From assembly GCF_001995175.1 (NCBI RefSeq), contig NZ_MUKN01000043.1, forward strand, positions 1 through 33,133: a stretch of DNA of 33,133 bases. The letters run 5' to 3'. The notes under the pieces are model-generated. The model saw nothing but the letters and a program-made list of their open reading frames with translations, had not been told where the DNA came from and did no database searches. The first letter of the stretch is position 1, and each line of letters begins with the position of its first letter. The position numbers were made by a program, and so were the translations under genes. Of this stretch, positions 1-8,378 are shown piece by piece. Source of the stretch: Rathayibacter rhapontici (GTDB taxonomy: Bacteria; Actinomycetota; Actinomycetes; Actinomycetales; Microbacteriaceae).

Positions 1-160
1 CGGGGCGGTCGGGAGCGGGGGCGGCCGGAGCGGGGGCGGCCGGGGCCGACGGAGCCGGAGCGGCCGCGGCCGGAGCCGCGGCGGGCCCTCCGACGACGAG
101 TCCGGAGGCCAGCAGCAGTCCGGTGAGCGCTCCGGGGAGCAGGGCGGGTCGTGGTCGCAT
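1..160 (-). CDS. Secreted protein, N-terminus only (cut by window edge)
   Basis: Only the first 53 codons are visible, running off the left edge. The ATG at 160 is preceded by AGAGGAC at a usual distance. The product starts with MRPRPALLPGALTG, a hydrophobic stretch (LLLASGLVVGG) and Ala-rich residues, which is a Sec-type signal peptide. An Ala/Pro-rich low-complexity linker follows, as is common at the start of large secreted actinobacterial enzymes. The catalytic part lies outside the window, so no function can be read. A 14-bp palindrome matching the operators of the neighbouring LacI-type regulon lies about 97 bp upstream, and the preceding beta-galactosidase gene ends in a strong hairpin, so this gene probably has its own promoter within the same regulon. 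A secreted arabinogalactan-active enzyme is a guess from context. Confidence 0.75.
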   Translation of the reverse strand, partial: MRPRPALLPGALTGLLLASGLVVGGPAAAPAAAAPAPSAPAAPAPAAPAPDRP

Positions 161-256
161 GGTCGTCCTCTGGGTCGGTCCTCGCTGAGTGCCCCGAGCG
201 GCAGCGGGCGGGGCACGAGCTCCCGCCGACCACCTCGCCGCTGAGGAGTCGGCCGA

Positions 257-270
257 TGTTACCGTGAACA
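257..270 (-). promoter_or_regulatory. Putative LacI-type operator upstream of secreted gene
   Basis: TGTTACCGTGAACA matches 12 of 14 positions of the palindrome TGTTSACGTSAACA seen twice at 5564-5612 and twice at 12245-12294. On the minus strand a TACGGA hexamer (276-271) abuts it and could be the -10 element of the gene starting at 160. Only one clear copy is present here; the paired arrangement of the other two promoters is not repeated. Confidence 0.55.
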
Positions 271-335
271 TCCGTACAGGAACGGGCCGATGTCCCTTAG
301 AGGCGGCCCCTTTCCGGGTGGGGACCAGAAATACC

Positions 336-363
336 GGAGGCCGGGGGCGCACCCCCGGCCTCC
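336..363 (-). terminator. Hairpin terminator after beta-galactosidase gene
   Basis: A perfect 12-bp stem (336-347 with 352-363) closes a 4-nt loop and begins 8 nt downstream of the GH35 stop codon. It lacks a U-tract, as is usual for GC-rich actinobacterial terminators. It separates the transporter/GH35 operon from the secreted gene at 160-1. Confidence 0.75.
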
Positions 364-371
364 CATGCCGA

Positions 372-2132
372 TCAGATCTCGGTGTGCCCCAGATCCGCCG
401 CGTCCAGCAGTCGGATCTCGGCCTCGGCGAACGCCTCGAGCTCGAGCACGACGACCTCGTTCCGCCCCGCCCGCGTCACCGGCGACGGCACGATCAGCGT
501 GCGCTGGGGCCCGCGCCGCCAGTAGCGGCCGAGCAGGAACCCGTTCACCCAGACCAGGCCCTTGCCCCAGTGCAGCGTGTCGACGAAGAGGTCGGACGGG
601 GCGTCCAGCTCGAACGACCCCGAGGCGAGCGAGGGCCCAGCCGCGAAGCCCTCCGCGGCCCCCGCGAGCGAGGGCAGGCGCGACACGTCGAGCGCCCGGG
701 CCGTCCAGCCGGTGAGGGGTGCCCCGTCGAGCTCGAGCCCGCCGATCAGCCCCTTGTGCTCGCCGATCCGCACGCCGTAGTTCACGCGCCCCTGGTTCTC
801 GACGAGGATCGCGAGCGCCCCGCGGCCGCGAGGCAGCGTCAGCGCCCGCTCGTGGTTGTCGCGCGCGAGCACGCCCACGGGTGAGCCGTCGAGCAGCACC
901 CAGGCGCGGTCGCGCACCTCCTCGCCGACGACCAGCCGGGCGGGGGCGTCGGAGGAGTCGAGCACGGTCTCGAAGAGCACGAAGCCGTCGGCGTGGCCGA
1001 GCTCGTCGAAGGACGCCATCGCCTCGAGCGCGGTCGCCTCGCCGAAGGCGTCGAGCCCGAGCAGCGCGGGGCCGGGGAGCAGGGGCGCGGTGAGCGCGGG
1101 CGACGGCGTCCGCGGCGCGGGCACCTCCTCCGGTACCGGCGCGTAGCGCGCGATGACCTCGCGGAACGCCCAGAACTTCTCGGTCGGGTGCCCGGCCTCG
1201 TCCAGCGGTGCGTCGTAGTCGTAGCTCGTGGTGATCGCGGCGTAGCGGCCCTTGTCGTTCGCTCCGCTGGTCAGGCCGAAGTTCGTGCCGCCGTGGAGCA
1301 TGTAGATGTTCACGGAGCCGCCCACCGCGAGCAGCGCGTCGAGCTCGCGGGCCGAGGCGTCGGCGTCCGTCGTGTGGTGCTGGGTGCCCCAGTCGTCGAA
1401 CCAGCCGCACCAGAACTCCATGCACATCAGCGGGCCGGTCGGCTGGAACTCGCGCAGCGTCGCGAGGCGCTCGGGCGTGCGCGAGCCGAACGAGCCGGTC
1501 AGGTGCAGGCCGGGGAGACTGCCGTCGGCGAGCATCTGCGGCGTCGGCTGGTCGATCGTCGTGAGCGGCACGGTGACTCCGGCGTCGCGCGTGACGCGCA
1601 CGAGTTCGGCCAGGTACTCCTTGTCGGAGCCGTACGCCCCGTACTCGTTCTCGATCTGCACCAGCACGACCGGCCCGCCCCGGTCGATCTGCCGCGGCGC
1701 GACGATCGCGTAGACCTCGCGGAGGTACTCGCTCACCGCGGCCACGTAGTGCGGCTCGGACCTGCGGACGCCCACCTCGGGGTCGCGGAACAGCCAGGCC
1801 GGGAGCCCGCCGTTGTCCCACTCCGCGCAGATGTAGGGCCCGGGCCGCACGATCGCGTGCATGCCCTCGGCGGCGACGAGGTCGAGGAAGCGGCCGAGGT
1901 CGAGGCCGCCCTCGGCGCGGAAGGAGCCGCGGACCGGCTCGTGCGCGTTCCAGGCGACGTAGGTCTCGATGGTGTTCAGGCCCATCAGCCTCGCCTTGCG
2001 GATGCGGTCGGCCCAGAGGTCGGGGTGCACCCGGAAGTAGTGCAGCGCGCCGGACAGGATCCGGTGCGGCCGTCCGTCGAGCTCGAAGTCGGTGGCGCCG
2101 ATGGCGAAGCGGCTCTCGGGTGCGGTGGTCAT
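372..2132 (-). CDS. Beta-galactosidase, glycoside hydrolase family 35
   Basis: This cytoplasmic retaining beta-galactosidase of about 586 residues removes terminal beta-galactose from oligosaccharides. The N-terminal TIM barrel shows family 35 landmarks: SGALHYFRV near residue 28, RPGPYICAEWDNGG near 96-109, QIENEYGAYG with the acid/base Glu near 163, and MCMEFWCGWFDDWG with the nucleophile Glu near 239. Beta-rich domains fill the C-terminal half. There is no signal peptide. The ATG at 2132 is preferred over the one at 2138 because GAGGG lies 6 nt upstream of it but directly abuts the earlier ATG. It is the last gene of the permease-permease-binding protein operon, separated from the binding-protein gene by a hairpin. 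With the neighbouring GH30 enzyme, the likely substrates are imported galacto-oligosaccharides from arabinogalactan. The substrate is inference; the family is clear. Confidence 0.93.
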   Translation of the reverse strand: MTTAPESRFAIGATDFELDGRPHRILSGALHYFRVHPDLWADRIRKARLMGLNTIETYVAWNAHEPVRGSFRAEGGLDLGRFLDLVAAEGMHAIVRPGPYICAEWDNGGLPAWLFRDPEVGVRRSEPHYVAAVSEYLREVYAIVAPRQIDRGGPVVLVQIENEYGAYGSDKEYLAELVRVTRDAGVTVPLTTIDQPTPQMLADGSLPGLHLTGSFGSRTPERLATLREFQPTGPLMCMEFWCGWFDDWGTQHHTTDADASARELDALLAVGGSVNIYMLHGGTNFGLTSGANDKGRYAAITTSYDYDAPLDEAGHPTEKFWAFREVIARYAPVPEEVPAPRTPSPALTAPLLPGPALLGLDAFGEATALEAMASFDELGHADGFVLFETVLDSSDAPARLVVGEEVRDRAWVLLDGSPVGVLARDNHERALTLPRGRGALAILVENQGRVNYGVRIGEHKGLIGGLELDGAPLTGWTARALDVSRLPSLAGAAEGFAAGPSLASGSFELDAPSDLFVDTLHWGKGLVWVNGFLLGRYWRRGPQRTLIVPSPVTRAGRNEVVVLELEAFAEAEIRLLDAADLGHTEI

Positions 2133-2170
2133 GATCATCCCTCGGATCAGGAGAAGCGGGTGGTACGCGA

Positions 2171-2202
2171 GGAGGCCGGCCGGAGCGATCCGGCCGGCCT
2201 CC
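2171..2202 (-). terminator. Intercistronic hairpin between binding protein and GH35
   Basis: A perfect 13-bp stem (2171-2183 with 2190-2202) encloses a 6-nt loop in the 85-bp gap after the binding-protein stop codon. Such hairpins behind solute-binding-protein genes usually protect the upstream mRNA and let only part of transcription continue. Here that would yield more binding protein than beta-galactosidase. The attenuating role is inference. Confidence 0.7.
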
Positions 2203-2217
2203 CTTGGGGGCTCTGAC

Positions 2218-3574
2218 TTACTCGGAGACCGTGAAGCCCTGCTCGTTGCCGTACTGCACGAGCTTGCCCTGCCAGTCGGCCAGGCCGTCGTCGAGGCTCG
2301 TGCCGTTGGCGTAGGCCTGTCCGACGGTGTCGCCGAACACGCTGTTCGCGTAGACCTGGTAGGGCAGGTAGGACCAGCCCGGGCGGACGTCCTCGGAGGC
2401 CTGGGTCAGCACCTCGTTGATCTTCTGGCCGCCGAAGTACTCGGACTCGGCCGAGACGAACTCGGGGTCGGTCAGGTCGGCGGTGGTCGACGGGAATCCG
2501 CCGCTCTCGAGGAACACGTCGACCGAGGCCGGGTCGCTGTTCAGCCAGCGCAGGAACGCGGCCGCGAGGGCCGGGTTCTCGCTCTGCGAGGTGACCGACT
2601 GGCCGCCTCCGCCGTTCTCGGCGCTGACGGGGGTGCCGTCGTAGGTCGGGATCGGCGCGACGGCCCAGTCACCGGACGCGTCCGCGACGCTGGACTCGAG
2701 CACGCCGGGCATCCAGCGCCGGTGATCAGCGAGGCGATCGATCCGTCGCCCAGGCCCTTGTACCACTCGTCTCCCCAGCCGGGGGTGTCCGAGAGCAGGC
2801 CCTTCTCGACGAGCTGGTTCCAGACGCCCGTCCACTTCTTGGTGCCCTCGTCGGCGACGTCGACGGTGATGTCGGTGCCTTCGAACTGGAAGGCTGGCCG
2901 CCGGCCTGCCAGATCATGCTGGTCGCGAAGCCCGCGTCGCCGGTGTCGGCGGTGATGTACTTCGTCGGGTCGGCGGTGTGCAGCTTCTCGGCCGCGGCGA
3001 CGTACTCGTCCCACGTGGTCGGCACGGCGATGCCGTACTGGTCGAAGACGGTCTTGTTGTAGAACATGGCCATGGGGCCCGAGTCCTGGGGGAGGCCGAC
3101 GAGCTTGCCGTCGACGTTCACGCTGCCCCACGTGGAGGCGCTGAACTTGTCCTCGAGGTCGCCGAGACCGTACTGCGAGAGGTCGAGCAGCGAGTCCGAC
3201 AGGGCGAACTGCGGCATGGCGTAGTACTCGATCTGCACGACGTCGGGAGCGCCCGAGCCGGCCTTGATCGCGTTCTGGAGCTTGGTGTACTCCTCGGTGT
3301 TCGTGCCGGCGTTGACCAGCTCGACGTCGACCTCGGGGTAGGCCTCCTCGAACGCGGCGACCTGCGCCTCGGCGCTGGGGGTCCAGCTCCAGTACGTGAT
3401 CTTGCCGCCGGCCTCGAGGGCGGCGTCGAGGTCGGCTGCAGTGCCGCCCTCAGCGCTGGTGCCACCTCCGCCGCCGGGGGAGGGGGCGGAGCAGGCGGCC
3501 AGCGAGCCGGCGGCCAGGGCGGCCGCGGCGGCCACGGTCAGGGTCCGCCGGAGGGCGGAGCTCGTGAACTTCAT
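2218..3574 (-). pseudogene. Sugar ABC transporter substrate-binding lipoprotein (two frameshifts)
   Basis: This is an extracellular lipoprotein receptor for a carbohydrate ABC importer (family 1 solute-binding proteins). The N-terminus MKFTSSALRRTLTV is followed by a hydrophobic stretch and the lipobox LAAC, with acylated Cys28. Family sequence runs through ITYWSW, a polar segment ending in APDVVQIEYYAMPQF, and GPMAMFYNKTVFD. The frame breaks at 2892-2893 after WQAGGQP and resumes as FQFEGTDITV. It breaks again at 2716 after SLITGA and resumes as WMPGVLESS. Adding one G on the plus strand at each place gives about 452 residues, the normal length, with no other defect. Both lesions are single-base losses in G/C runs, so assembly error is more likely than decay. 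Unusually, the gene is third in its operon, behind both permeases. Confidence 0.85.
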
Positions 3575-3658
3575 AGGGGGGATCCCTTCACTTCTTCGTG
3601 CTGCGGGTGGTGGCGGCCGGCGCGGGTGCTCCGGCTGCAGGGGGGAGGTCGGAGGGCG

Positions 3659-4576
3659 TCAGCCCTTGACGCTGCCGGCGCTCAGCCCGGACTGCCAGAA
3701 GCGCTGGAGTCCGAGGAAGGCGACGACGATGGGGATGATCGTGAGCAGCGAGCCCGTGATCACCAGGTTGTAGATCGGCTGCGCGCTGACGCCGGTGGCC
3801 TGGGCGTTCCACTGGTTCAGGCCCACGGTGAGCGGGTACCACGACGGGTCGCTCAGCATGATCAGCGGCAGGAAGTAGTTGTTCCAGGTCGCGACGACCG
3901 AGAACAGCAGCACGGTCACGATGCCCGGCGCCAGGAGGCGGATCGAGATCGTGAAGAACGTGCGGAACTCGCCCGCGCCGTCCATCCGCGCCGCCTCGAG
4001 CAGCTCGGTGGGCACCGACTCGACCGCGTAGACCCAGACCAGGTAGAGGCCGAAGGGGCTGATCAGCGAGGGGATGATGATCGCCCACGGGGTGTTCGTC
4101 AGGCCCAGCTGGCTGAACATGAGGAACGTCGGGACGGCCAGGGCCGTGCCGGGGACGGCGATCGCTCCGAGGACCACCGCGAAGACCGCCTTGCGGCCGG
4201 CGAAGCGGAACTTCGCGAGACCGTAGCCGGCGAGCGTGGCGAGCAGCGTCGCTCCTCCGGCGCCGACGACGACGTAGAGGAGGGTGTTGCCGAGCCAGCG
4301 GAGGAAGATGCCGTCGCGGTAGGTCAGCGTCTCGGCGATGTTCTGGAAGAAGACGAAGTCGCCGTCGAACCAGAGACCGAAGCTCGAGAGCAGCCCGGCC
4401 TGCGTCTTCGTCGCGTTGATGACCAGCCAGGCCAGCGGCACGAGGCTGTAGAGGATGAACGCCGACATCAGCAGGGTGAAGGCGATCGACTTCTTGGGGT
4501 GCACGGACGATCCGCGGCGGGGAGCGCGGCGCGGTCGGCTCGAGCGGGGGGCGGTGGGTGCGGTCGTGACGGCCAT
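3659..4576 (-). CDS. Carbohydrate ABC transporter permease (MalG type)
   Basis: This inner-membrane permease of about 305 residues belongs to a sugar ABC importer. A basic, Ser/Arg-rich N-terminal tail precedes six hydrophobic segments. The first is FTLLMSAFILYSLVPLAW. The cytoplasmic EAA loop that contacts the ATPase reads EAARMDGAGEFRTFFTI, and VATWNNYFLPL follows. The ATG at 4576 overlaps the stop of the upstream permease gene by one base (TGATG), so the two are translationally coupled. No ATPase gene lies in the operon. As in many actinobacterial sugar importers, a shared MsiK-type ATPase encoded elsewhere probably energises it. A GH30 galactanase and GH35 in the locus suggest galacto-oligosaccharides as cargo. 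Confidence 0.92.
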   Translation of the reverse strand: MAVTTAPTAPRSSRPRRAPRRGSSVHPKKSIAFTLLMSAFILYSLVPLAWLVINATKTQAGLLSSFGLWFDGDFVFFQNIAETLTYRDGIFLRWLGNTLLYVVVGAGGATLLATLAGYGLAKFRFAGRKAVFAVVLGAIAVPGTALAVPTFLMFSQLGLTNTPWAIIIPSLISPFGLYLVWVYAVESVPTELLEAARMDGAGEFRTFFTISIRLLAPGIVTVLLFSVVATWNNYFLPLIMLSDPSWYPLTVGLNQWNAQATGVSAQPIYNLVITGSLLTIIPIVVAFLGLQRFWQSGLSAGSVKG

Positions 4577-5520
4577 CAGTTCTCCTTGCGCGCGCCGCGG
4601 AGCTGGACCACGTAGGCGATGATCGCGGTGATCACGCCCATCACGATCGCGACCGTGGCCGACGCGTTGTACTGCTGACCGGCGAAGGACAGGTTGTAGG
4701 CGTACATGTTCGGCGTGAAGTAGGTGGTGATGATGTTCGGCGCCAGCGTCCGGAGGATGTTGGGCTCGTTGAACAGCTGGAAGCTGCCGATGATCGAGAA
4801 GATCGTGGCGATGACGATGGCTCCGCGCAGGGCGGGCAGCTTGATCGAGCGGATGACGCGCATCGGGCCGGCTCCGTCGATCTCGGCGGCCTCGTAGAGC
4901 TCGCCGGGGATCGTCTTGAGGGCGGAGTAGAAGATCAGCATGTTGTAGCCGACGAACTCCCACGTCACGATGTTGCCGATCGAGACCAGGATCCAGTCGC
5001 GCGAGAACGGAGCGACGACGTCGGAGCCGAGCAGGTCGTTGACGTTCGCCGCGAGGCCGAAGTTGTCGCCGTAGATGAAGCCCCACATCAGAACCGCGAC
5101 GACGGCCGGGACCGCGTAGGGGAGGAAGACGACGATGCGGAAGAAGCCGGTGCCGTGCAGGCGGCCGCTGTCGATCGCGAGGGCGGCGACGAGGGCGAGC
5201 ACCAGCATGACCGGCACCTGGACCGCCAGGAACAGGACGACGCGGACGAAGCCCTCCCAGAAGTTCGCGTCGCCCAGCAGCGTCAGGTAGTTGTCGAGGC
5301 CGACGAAGGCGGTGCCGCCGACGAGCTGCTCGCGGAACAGGCTGAGGTAGATCGAGTAGATCACCGGAGCGATGAAGACGAGCAGGAAGACGACCAGGAA
5401 GGGGGCCACGAAGGCCAGGCCCTTCCACTCGCTCTTCGCACGCGAGCGCGGCACCTGCTTCAGGGGCGGCGCGGGCGGGTCGACCTCGCGCAGGGGGACG
5501 GGTGGAGACGTCGTCGTCAT
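4576..5520 (-). CDS. Carbohydrate ABC transporter permease (MalF type)
   Basis: This is the first gene of the importer operon, encoding a MalF-like permease of about 314 residues with six membrane segments. The first segment is LAFVAPFLVVFLLVFIAP. The EAA loop reads EAAEIDGAGPMRVIRSI. The ATG at 5520 is chosen because GGAAG lies 7 nt upstream. A GTG at 5547 would add nine residues but has no clear ribosome site. The promoter region at 5564-5612 has two identical palindromic operators flanking a TACGGT -10 element, so repression by the divergently encoded LacI protein is expected. It works with the adjacent MalG-type permease and the lipoprotein receptor to import oligosaccharides. Confidence 0.92.
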   Translation of the reverse strand: MTTTSPPVPLREVDPPAPPLKQVPRSRAKSEWKGLAFVAPFLVVFLLVFIAPVIYSIYLSLFREQLVGGTAFVGLDNYLTLLGDANFWEGFVRVVLFLAVQVPVMLVLALVAALAIDSGRLHGTGFFRIVVFLPYAVPAVVAVLMWGFIYGDNFGLAANVNDLLGSDVVAPFSRDWILVSIGNIVTWEFVGYNMLIFYSALKTIPGELYEAAEIDGAGPMRVIRSIKLPALRGAIVIATIFSIIGSFQLFNEPNILRTLAPNIITTYFTPNMYAYNLSFAGQQYNASATVAIVMGVITAIIAYVVQLRGARKEN

Positions 5521-5563
5521 CAGTGACTTCCGTTCGATTTCGGCCACGGTGGGGGAGGCGGCG

Positions 5564-5612
5564 TGTTCACGTCAACATGGCAGATCGCCACCGTATCATG
5601 TTCACGTCAACA
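5564..5612 (-). promoter_or_regulatory. Promoter of transporter operon with two LacI operators
   Basis: TGTTCACGTCAACA occurs twice, at 5564-5577 and 5599-5612, 35 bp apart centre to centre. Between them, reading the minus strand, lies TACGGT (5595-5590), a plausible -10. One operator therefore overlaps the -35/-10 spacer and the other the start of the transcript. The GH30 promoter at 12245-12294 has the same layout with 36-bp spacing. The CG centre fits LacI-family hinge-helix insertion. Assignment to the neighbouring LacI protein is inference. Confidence 0.75.
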
Positions 5613-5688
5613 CGTTCAGTATCGATCGGATCACGGTGGTTTCCCGTACGGGCGCCCCTGGTCGGCCCGATTAGGTTCGGCGACGCGC

Positions 5689-5694
5689 TATAAA
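5689..5694 (+). promoter_or_regulatory. Possible -10 of lacI-type regulator gene
   Basis: TATAAA ends 9 bp before the ATG at 5704, which would leave a leader of only a few bases. No convincing -35 is visible. GAGGG at 5697-5701 could still serve as a ribosome site. Confidence 0.35.
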
Positions 5695-5703
5695 CGAGGG
5701 ACC

Positions 5704-6744
5704 ATGGCTGCCGACGCGACTCCGACGACGAGCACCGCCCCGCGTCGCCGCGGGCCCTCCATGGCCGACGTCGCCCGGCTCGCGAAGGTGTCCGGCCAGA
5801 CCGTCTCGCGCGTCTCCAACGGGCGGTCGAACGTCGACGGCGAGACCCGAGAGCGGGTCCTCCAGGCGATGCGCCAGGTCGGCTACCGCCCCAACAGCGC
5901 AGCCCGGGCCCTGCGCACCGGCCGTTTCCACAGCATCGGCGTGATCATGTTCACGCTGTCCTCCTTCGGCAACATGCGCACCCTCGACGCGATCGCCGTC
6001 GCCGCGGCGGACGCGGGCTACTCCATCACCCTCATCCCGGTGCCGCACCCGACGCAGGGCGAGGTCTCGGTCGCGTTCCACCGGCTGAGCGAGGAGGCCG
6101 TCGACGGGGTCATCATCATCGTCGAGGCGCACCTGCTCGACGAGGCCGACATCGTGCTGCCGCCCGAGCTGCCGGTCGTCGTGGTCGACTCCGCCGGCGA
6201 CGACAAGCACTCGGTGATCGACACCGACCAGATGTCGGGCGCCCGCCAGGCCGTCGAGCACCTGCTCGACCTCGGGCACCGCACCGTGCACCACATCTCG
6301 GGCCCGCCGCGCTCCTACTCGGCCGAGCGCCGCCGCGAGGCATGGGAGGCGACGCTGCGCATGCGCGGCGCGGAGGTGCCCGAGGCGCTCGTCGGCGACT
6401 GGTCCAGCGCGTCGGGCCACCGACTGGGCGTCGAGCTCGCCGCCGACCCCGCGGTGACCGCGATCTTCGCCGCGAACGACCAGATGGCGCTCGGAGTGCT
6501 GCGCGCGCTGCACGAGGCGGGTCGCGCGGTGCCGGGCGAGGTCAGCGTCGTCGGCTTCGACGACATGGAGGAGTCGGCGAGCTTCTGGCCGCCGCTCACC
6601 ACGGTGCGCCAGTCGTTCGCCGACACGGGCCGCCACTCCGTCGACATGCTGCTGCGCGAGCTCGAGACGGGCGAGCGCACCGGGGCGACGCTCGTCCCGA
6701 CGGGCCTCGTCGTCCGCGCCAGCACGGGGCCCGCCCCGGCCTGA
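5704..6744 (+). CDS. LacI-family transcriptional regulator
   Basis: This DNA-binding repressor has about 346 residues. The helix-turn-helix and hinge read MADVARLAKVSGQTVSRVSNG near residues 20-40, followed by RVLQAMRQVGYRPNSAARAL. A periplasmic-binding-protein-like effector domain extends to the end (IFAANDQMALGVLRAL, SVVGFDDMEESASFWPPLTTV). The ATG at 5704 has GAGGG just upstream. The canonical family start would be Met20, but that codon lacks a ribosome site. The gene diverges from the transporter operon. Five copies of the 14-bp palindrome TGTTSACGTSAACA stand before three transcription units of this locus, so the protein is probably their repressor, released by a galactose-containing sugar. 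The ligand cannot be read from sequence. Confidence 0.95.
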   Translation: MAADATPTTSTAPRRRGPSMADVARLAKVSGQTVSRVSNGRSNVDGETRERVLQAMRQVGYRPNSAARALRTGRFHSIGVIMFTLSSFGNMRTLDAIAVAAADAGYSITLIPVPHPTQGEVSVAFHRLSEEAVDGVIIIVEAHLLDEADIVLPPELPVVVVDSAGDDKHSVIDTDQMSGARQAVEHLLDLGHRTVHHISGPPRSYSAERRREAWEATLRMRGAEVPEALVGDWSSASGHRLGVELAADPAVTAIFAANDQMALGVLRALHEAGRAVPGEVSVVGFDDMEESASFWPPLTTVRQSFADTGRHSVDMLLRELETGERTGATLVPTGLVVRASTGPAPA

Positions 6745-6770
6745 GGGCGTCGCTCCCGGTCCGCCAGCGT

Positions 6771-6828
6771 CGAGTCGCCCGGAAGGGCTCGTGCCGGCGG
6801 CGTGTCGGGAGCCCTTCCGGGCGACTCG
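6771..6828 (+). terminator. Long inverted repeat after the LacI gene
   Basis: A perfect 20-bp inverted repeat (6771-6790 with 6809-6828) encloses an 18-nt loop and starts 27 nt after the LacI stop codon. It most likely terminates that transcript before the DUF808 gene. No U-tract follows. The arms are unusually long for a terminator. Confidence 0.65.
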
Positions 6829-6955
6829 GCGACTCGCGGCGGCGGCGCGGGGGTCGAGGCGGCGCCGTCAAGGGGACCGGGCGCGCGGTGTGCGCGTCGG
6901 TACTGTGGACGTCGTCCCGGTCGAGCGGCCGGGCGAGACGATACGGGAGAAGAAC

Positions 6956-7849
6956 ATGTCGGTCGGTCTGCTCGCGGTGGTCGATGACATCCTCACCGCC
7001 GCCCTGAAAGCCAGCGCCAAGACCGCGGGAGTCGTCATCGACGACGCGGCCGTCACTCCGCAGTACGTGCAGGGCCTGACGCCGGCGCGCGAGCTGCCCG
7101 TCGTGTGGAAGATCTCGCTGGGCAGCCTCTTCAACAAGTTCGTCATCATCATCCCGCTGGCGCTGCTGCTGTCGGCCTTCGCGCCGGCGGTGCTGCCGTT
7201 CCTGCTGATCATCGGAGGCGCGTTCCTCTGCTTCGAGGGCGCCGAGAAGGTGTCGGAGTGGTTCGGGCTGCACCACGCGCACGAGGAGACCGAGGCGCGC
7301 GACGAGAAGAAGCTGGTCTTCGGCGCGATCCGGACCGACCTCATCCTGAGCACCGAGATCATGCTGATCGCGCTCGACGGCCTCGACCCCGACTTCGGCT
7401 TCGGGCCCACGCTCGGAGCGCTCGCGATCATCGGCCTCGGCATGACCGCGCTGGTCTACGGCGCCGTGGCGCTGCTGGTGAAGATCGACGACGTGGGCCT
7501 GGGGATGATGAAGAGCCCCTCGCGCGGAGTCCGTCGCGCCGGCGTCCGCATCGTCGCGTCGATGCCGTTCGTGTTCCGCGTGATCAGCATCATCGGCACG
7601 CTCGCGATGCTGTGGGTCGGCGGGCACCTCGTGATCGCGAACCTGGCCGAGACGTTCTGGCACGGACCCTACGACCTCGTCCACGTCGTGACCCACGCGG
7701 TCGAGGCGGCGGGCCCGGTCGTCGTGTGGCTGGCCGACACGTTCGTGTCGATGATCTTCGGCCTCGTGCTCGGAGCGATCATCGTCGCGATCGTCACCGG
7801 CGTCTCGGCGCTGCGCCGCAAGGGCGCGCCGGCGCCGTCGGCGCACTGA
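6956..7849 (+). CDS. DUF808 family inner-membrane protein (YedI-like)
   Basis: This membrane protein of about 297 residues belongs to the DUF808 family, named after E. coli YedI, whose function is unknown. The start MSVGLLAVVDDILTAAL and the following KTAGVVIDDAAVTPQYVQG are typical. Several hydrophobic segments follow (FVIIIPLALLLSAFAP, LGALAIIGLGMTALVYGAVA, TFVSMIFGLVLGAIIVAIV). A Glu/Lys-rich loop (HHAHEETEARDEKKLVFG) lies between the first and second groups. GGAGAAGA lies just before the ATG. It is flanked by a long hairpin upstream and REP-like repeats downstream, so it is probably transcribed alone, and nothing links it to the sugar genes around it. Confidence 0.88.
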   Translation: MSVGLLAVVDDILTAALKASAKTAGVVIDDAAVTPQYVQGLTPARELPVVWKISLGSLFNKFVIIIPLALLLSAFAPAVLPFLLIIGGAFLCFEGAEKVSEWFGLHHAHEETEARDEKKLVFGAIRTDLILSTEIMLIALDGLDPDFGFGPTLGALAIIGLGMTALVYGAVALLVKIDDVGLGMMKSPSRGVRRAGVRIVASMPFVFRVISIIGTLAMLWVGGHLVIANLAETFWHGPYDLVHVVTHAVEAAGPVVVWLADTFVSMIFGLVLGAIIVAIVTGVSALRRKGAPAPSAH

Positions 7850-7874
7850 GCGCGGGCGGCCGCGGCGCCTTGCC

Positions 7875-7975
7875 CTGCAGATCGAGTAGCGCGCGGAGCG
7901 CGCGTATCGAGATCCGCGACGTCCCGGGAGTGCGTGGGTCTCGATGCGCCCCTGCCGAGCTGCTCGGCCGGCAAG
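7875..7975. repeat. REP-like imperfect palindrome, copy 1
   Basis: The left arm GATCGAGTAGCGCGCGGAGC and a degenerate right arm (TCTCGATGCGCCCCTG then TGCTCGGCCGGCA) form an imperfect palindrome of about 100 bp. It is the first of three related copies between the DUF808 gene and the GH30 terminator. Similar elements with a TCGAGTAGC core are scattered through intergenic regions of Microbacteriaceae (recalled, not searched). The gap 7850-8474 holds no gene I can support. Confidence 0.7.
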
Positions 7976-8108
7976 GTCGGCGTGTGGAACCTCGGCCGAG
8001 AGTGCTGCTCAGCCACGATGGTGACTGACGGGTGCTCCTGGCTGACGTTCTGCGGCGGCAGTGCTCGGCCGCGCGCCGCGCTCCTCTCCGGGCGTCCGGG
8101 TGCTCCTC

Positions 8109-8206
8109 TGCTGATCGAGTAGCGCGCGGGGCGCGCGTAGCGAGATCCGCGAAGTCTCGGAGTGGGTGGGTCTCGATACGCCCCTGCGGGGCTACTCGAC
8201 CAGCAA
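8109..8206. repeat. REP-like imperfect palindrome, copy 2
   Basis: This is the best-preserved copy. TGCTGATCGAGTAGCGCGC opens it, and TCTCGATACGCCCCTGCGG followed by GGCTACTCGACCAGCA closes it, giving two arms that pair over the outer 15 bp or so. Confidence 0.75.
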
Positions 8207-8248
8207 GGGGGACGGCGGCCGGCGTCCCCGGAACGCGGCCCGCCGCTC

Positions 8249-8263
8249 ATCCGTCACGAACGG
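8249..8263. repeat. Isolated copy of the RT-array motif
   Basis: ATCCGTCACGAACGG is identical in form to the repeated motif of the array at 16466-17209, about 8 kb away. A weak inverted partner (TTCGACGGAT) lies some 40 bp further on. The motif is therefore not confined to the reverse-transcriptase locus. Confidence 0.65.
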
Positions 8264-8378
8264 CCGTCCCGGGAGCTGAGGGGCGGCCCTCTTCGACGGA
8301 TCAGTCGGCGCCCGCCGACGATGTGCGCTCGCGCGCCACCTCTATGCGGTGAACGGCGCTCCACGTCGGGTGCTCCTC

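Noticed and set aside
2978-4615. 545-codon plus-strand open frame opposite the ABC genes
   Set aside because: It runs antisense to the binding-protein and permease genes and has no recognisable domain.
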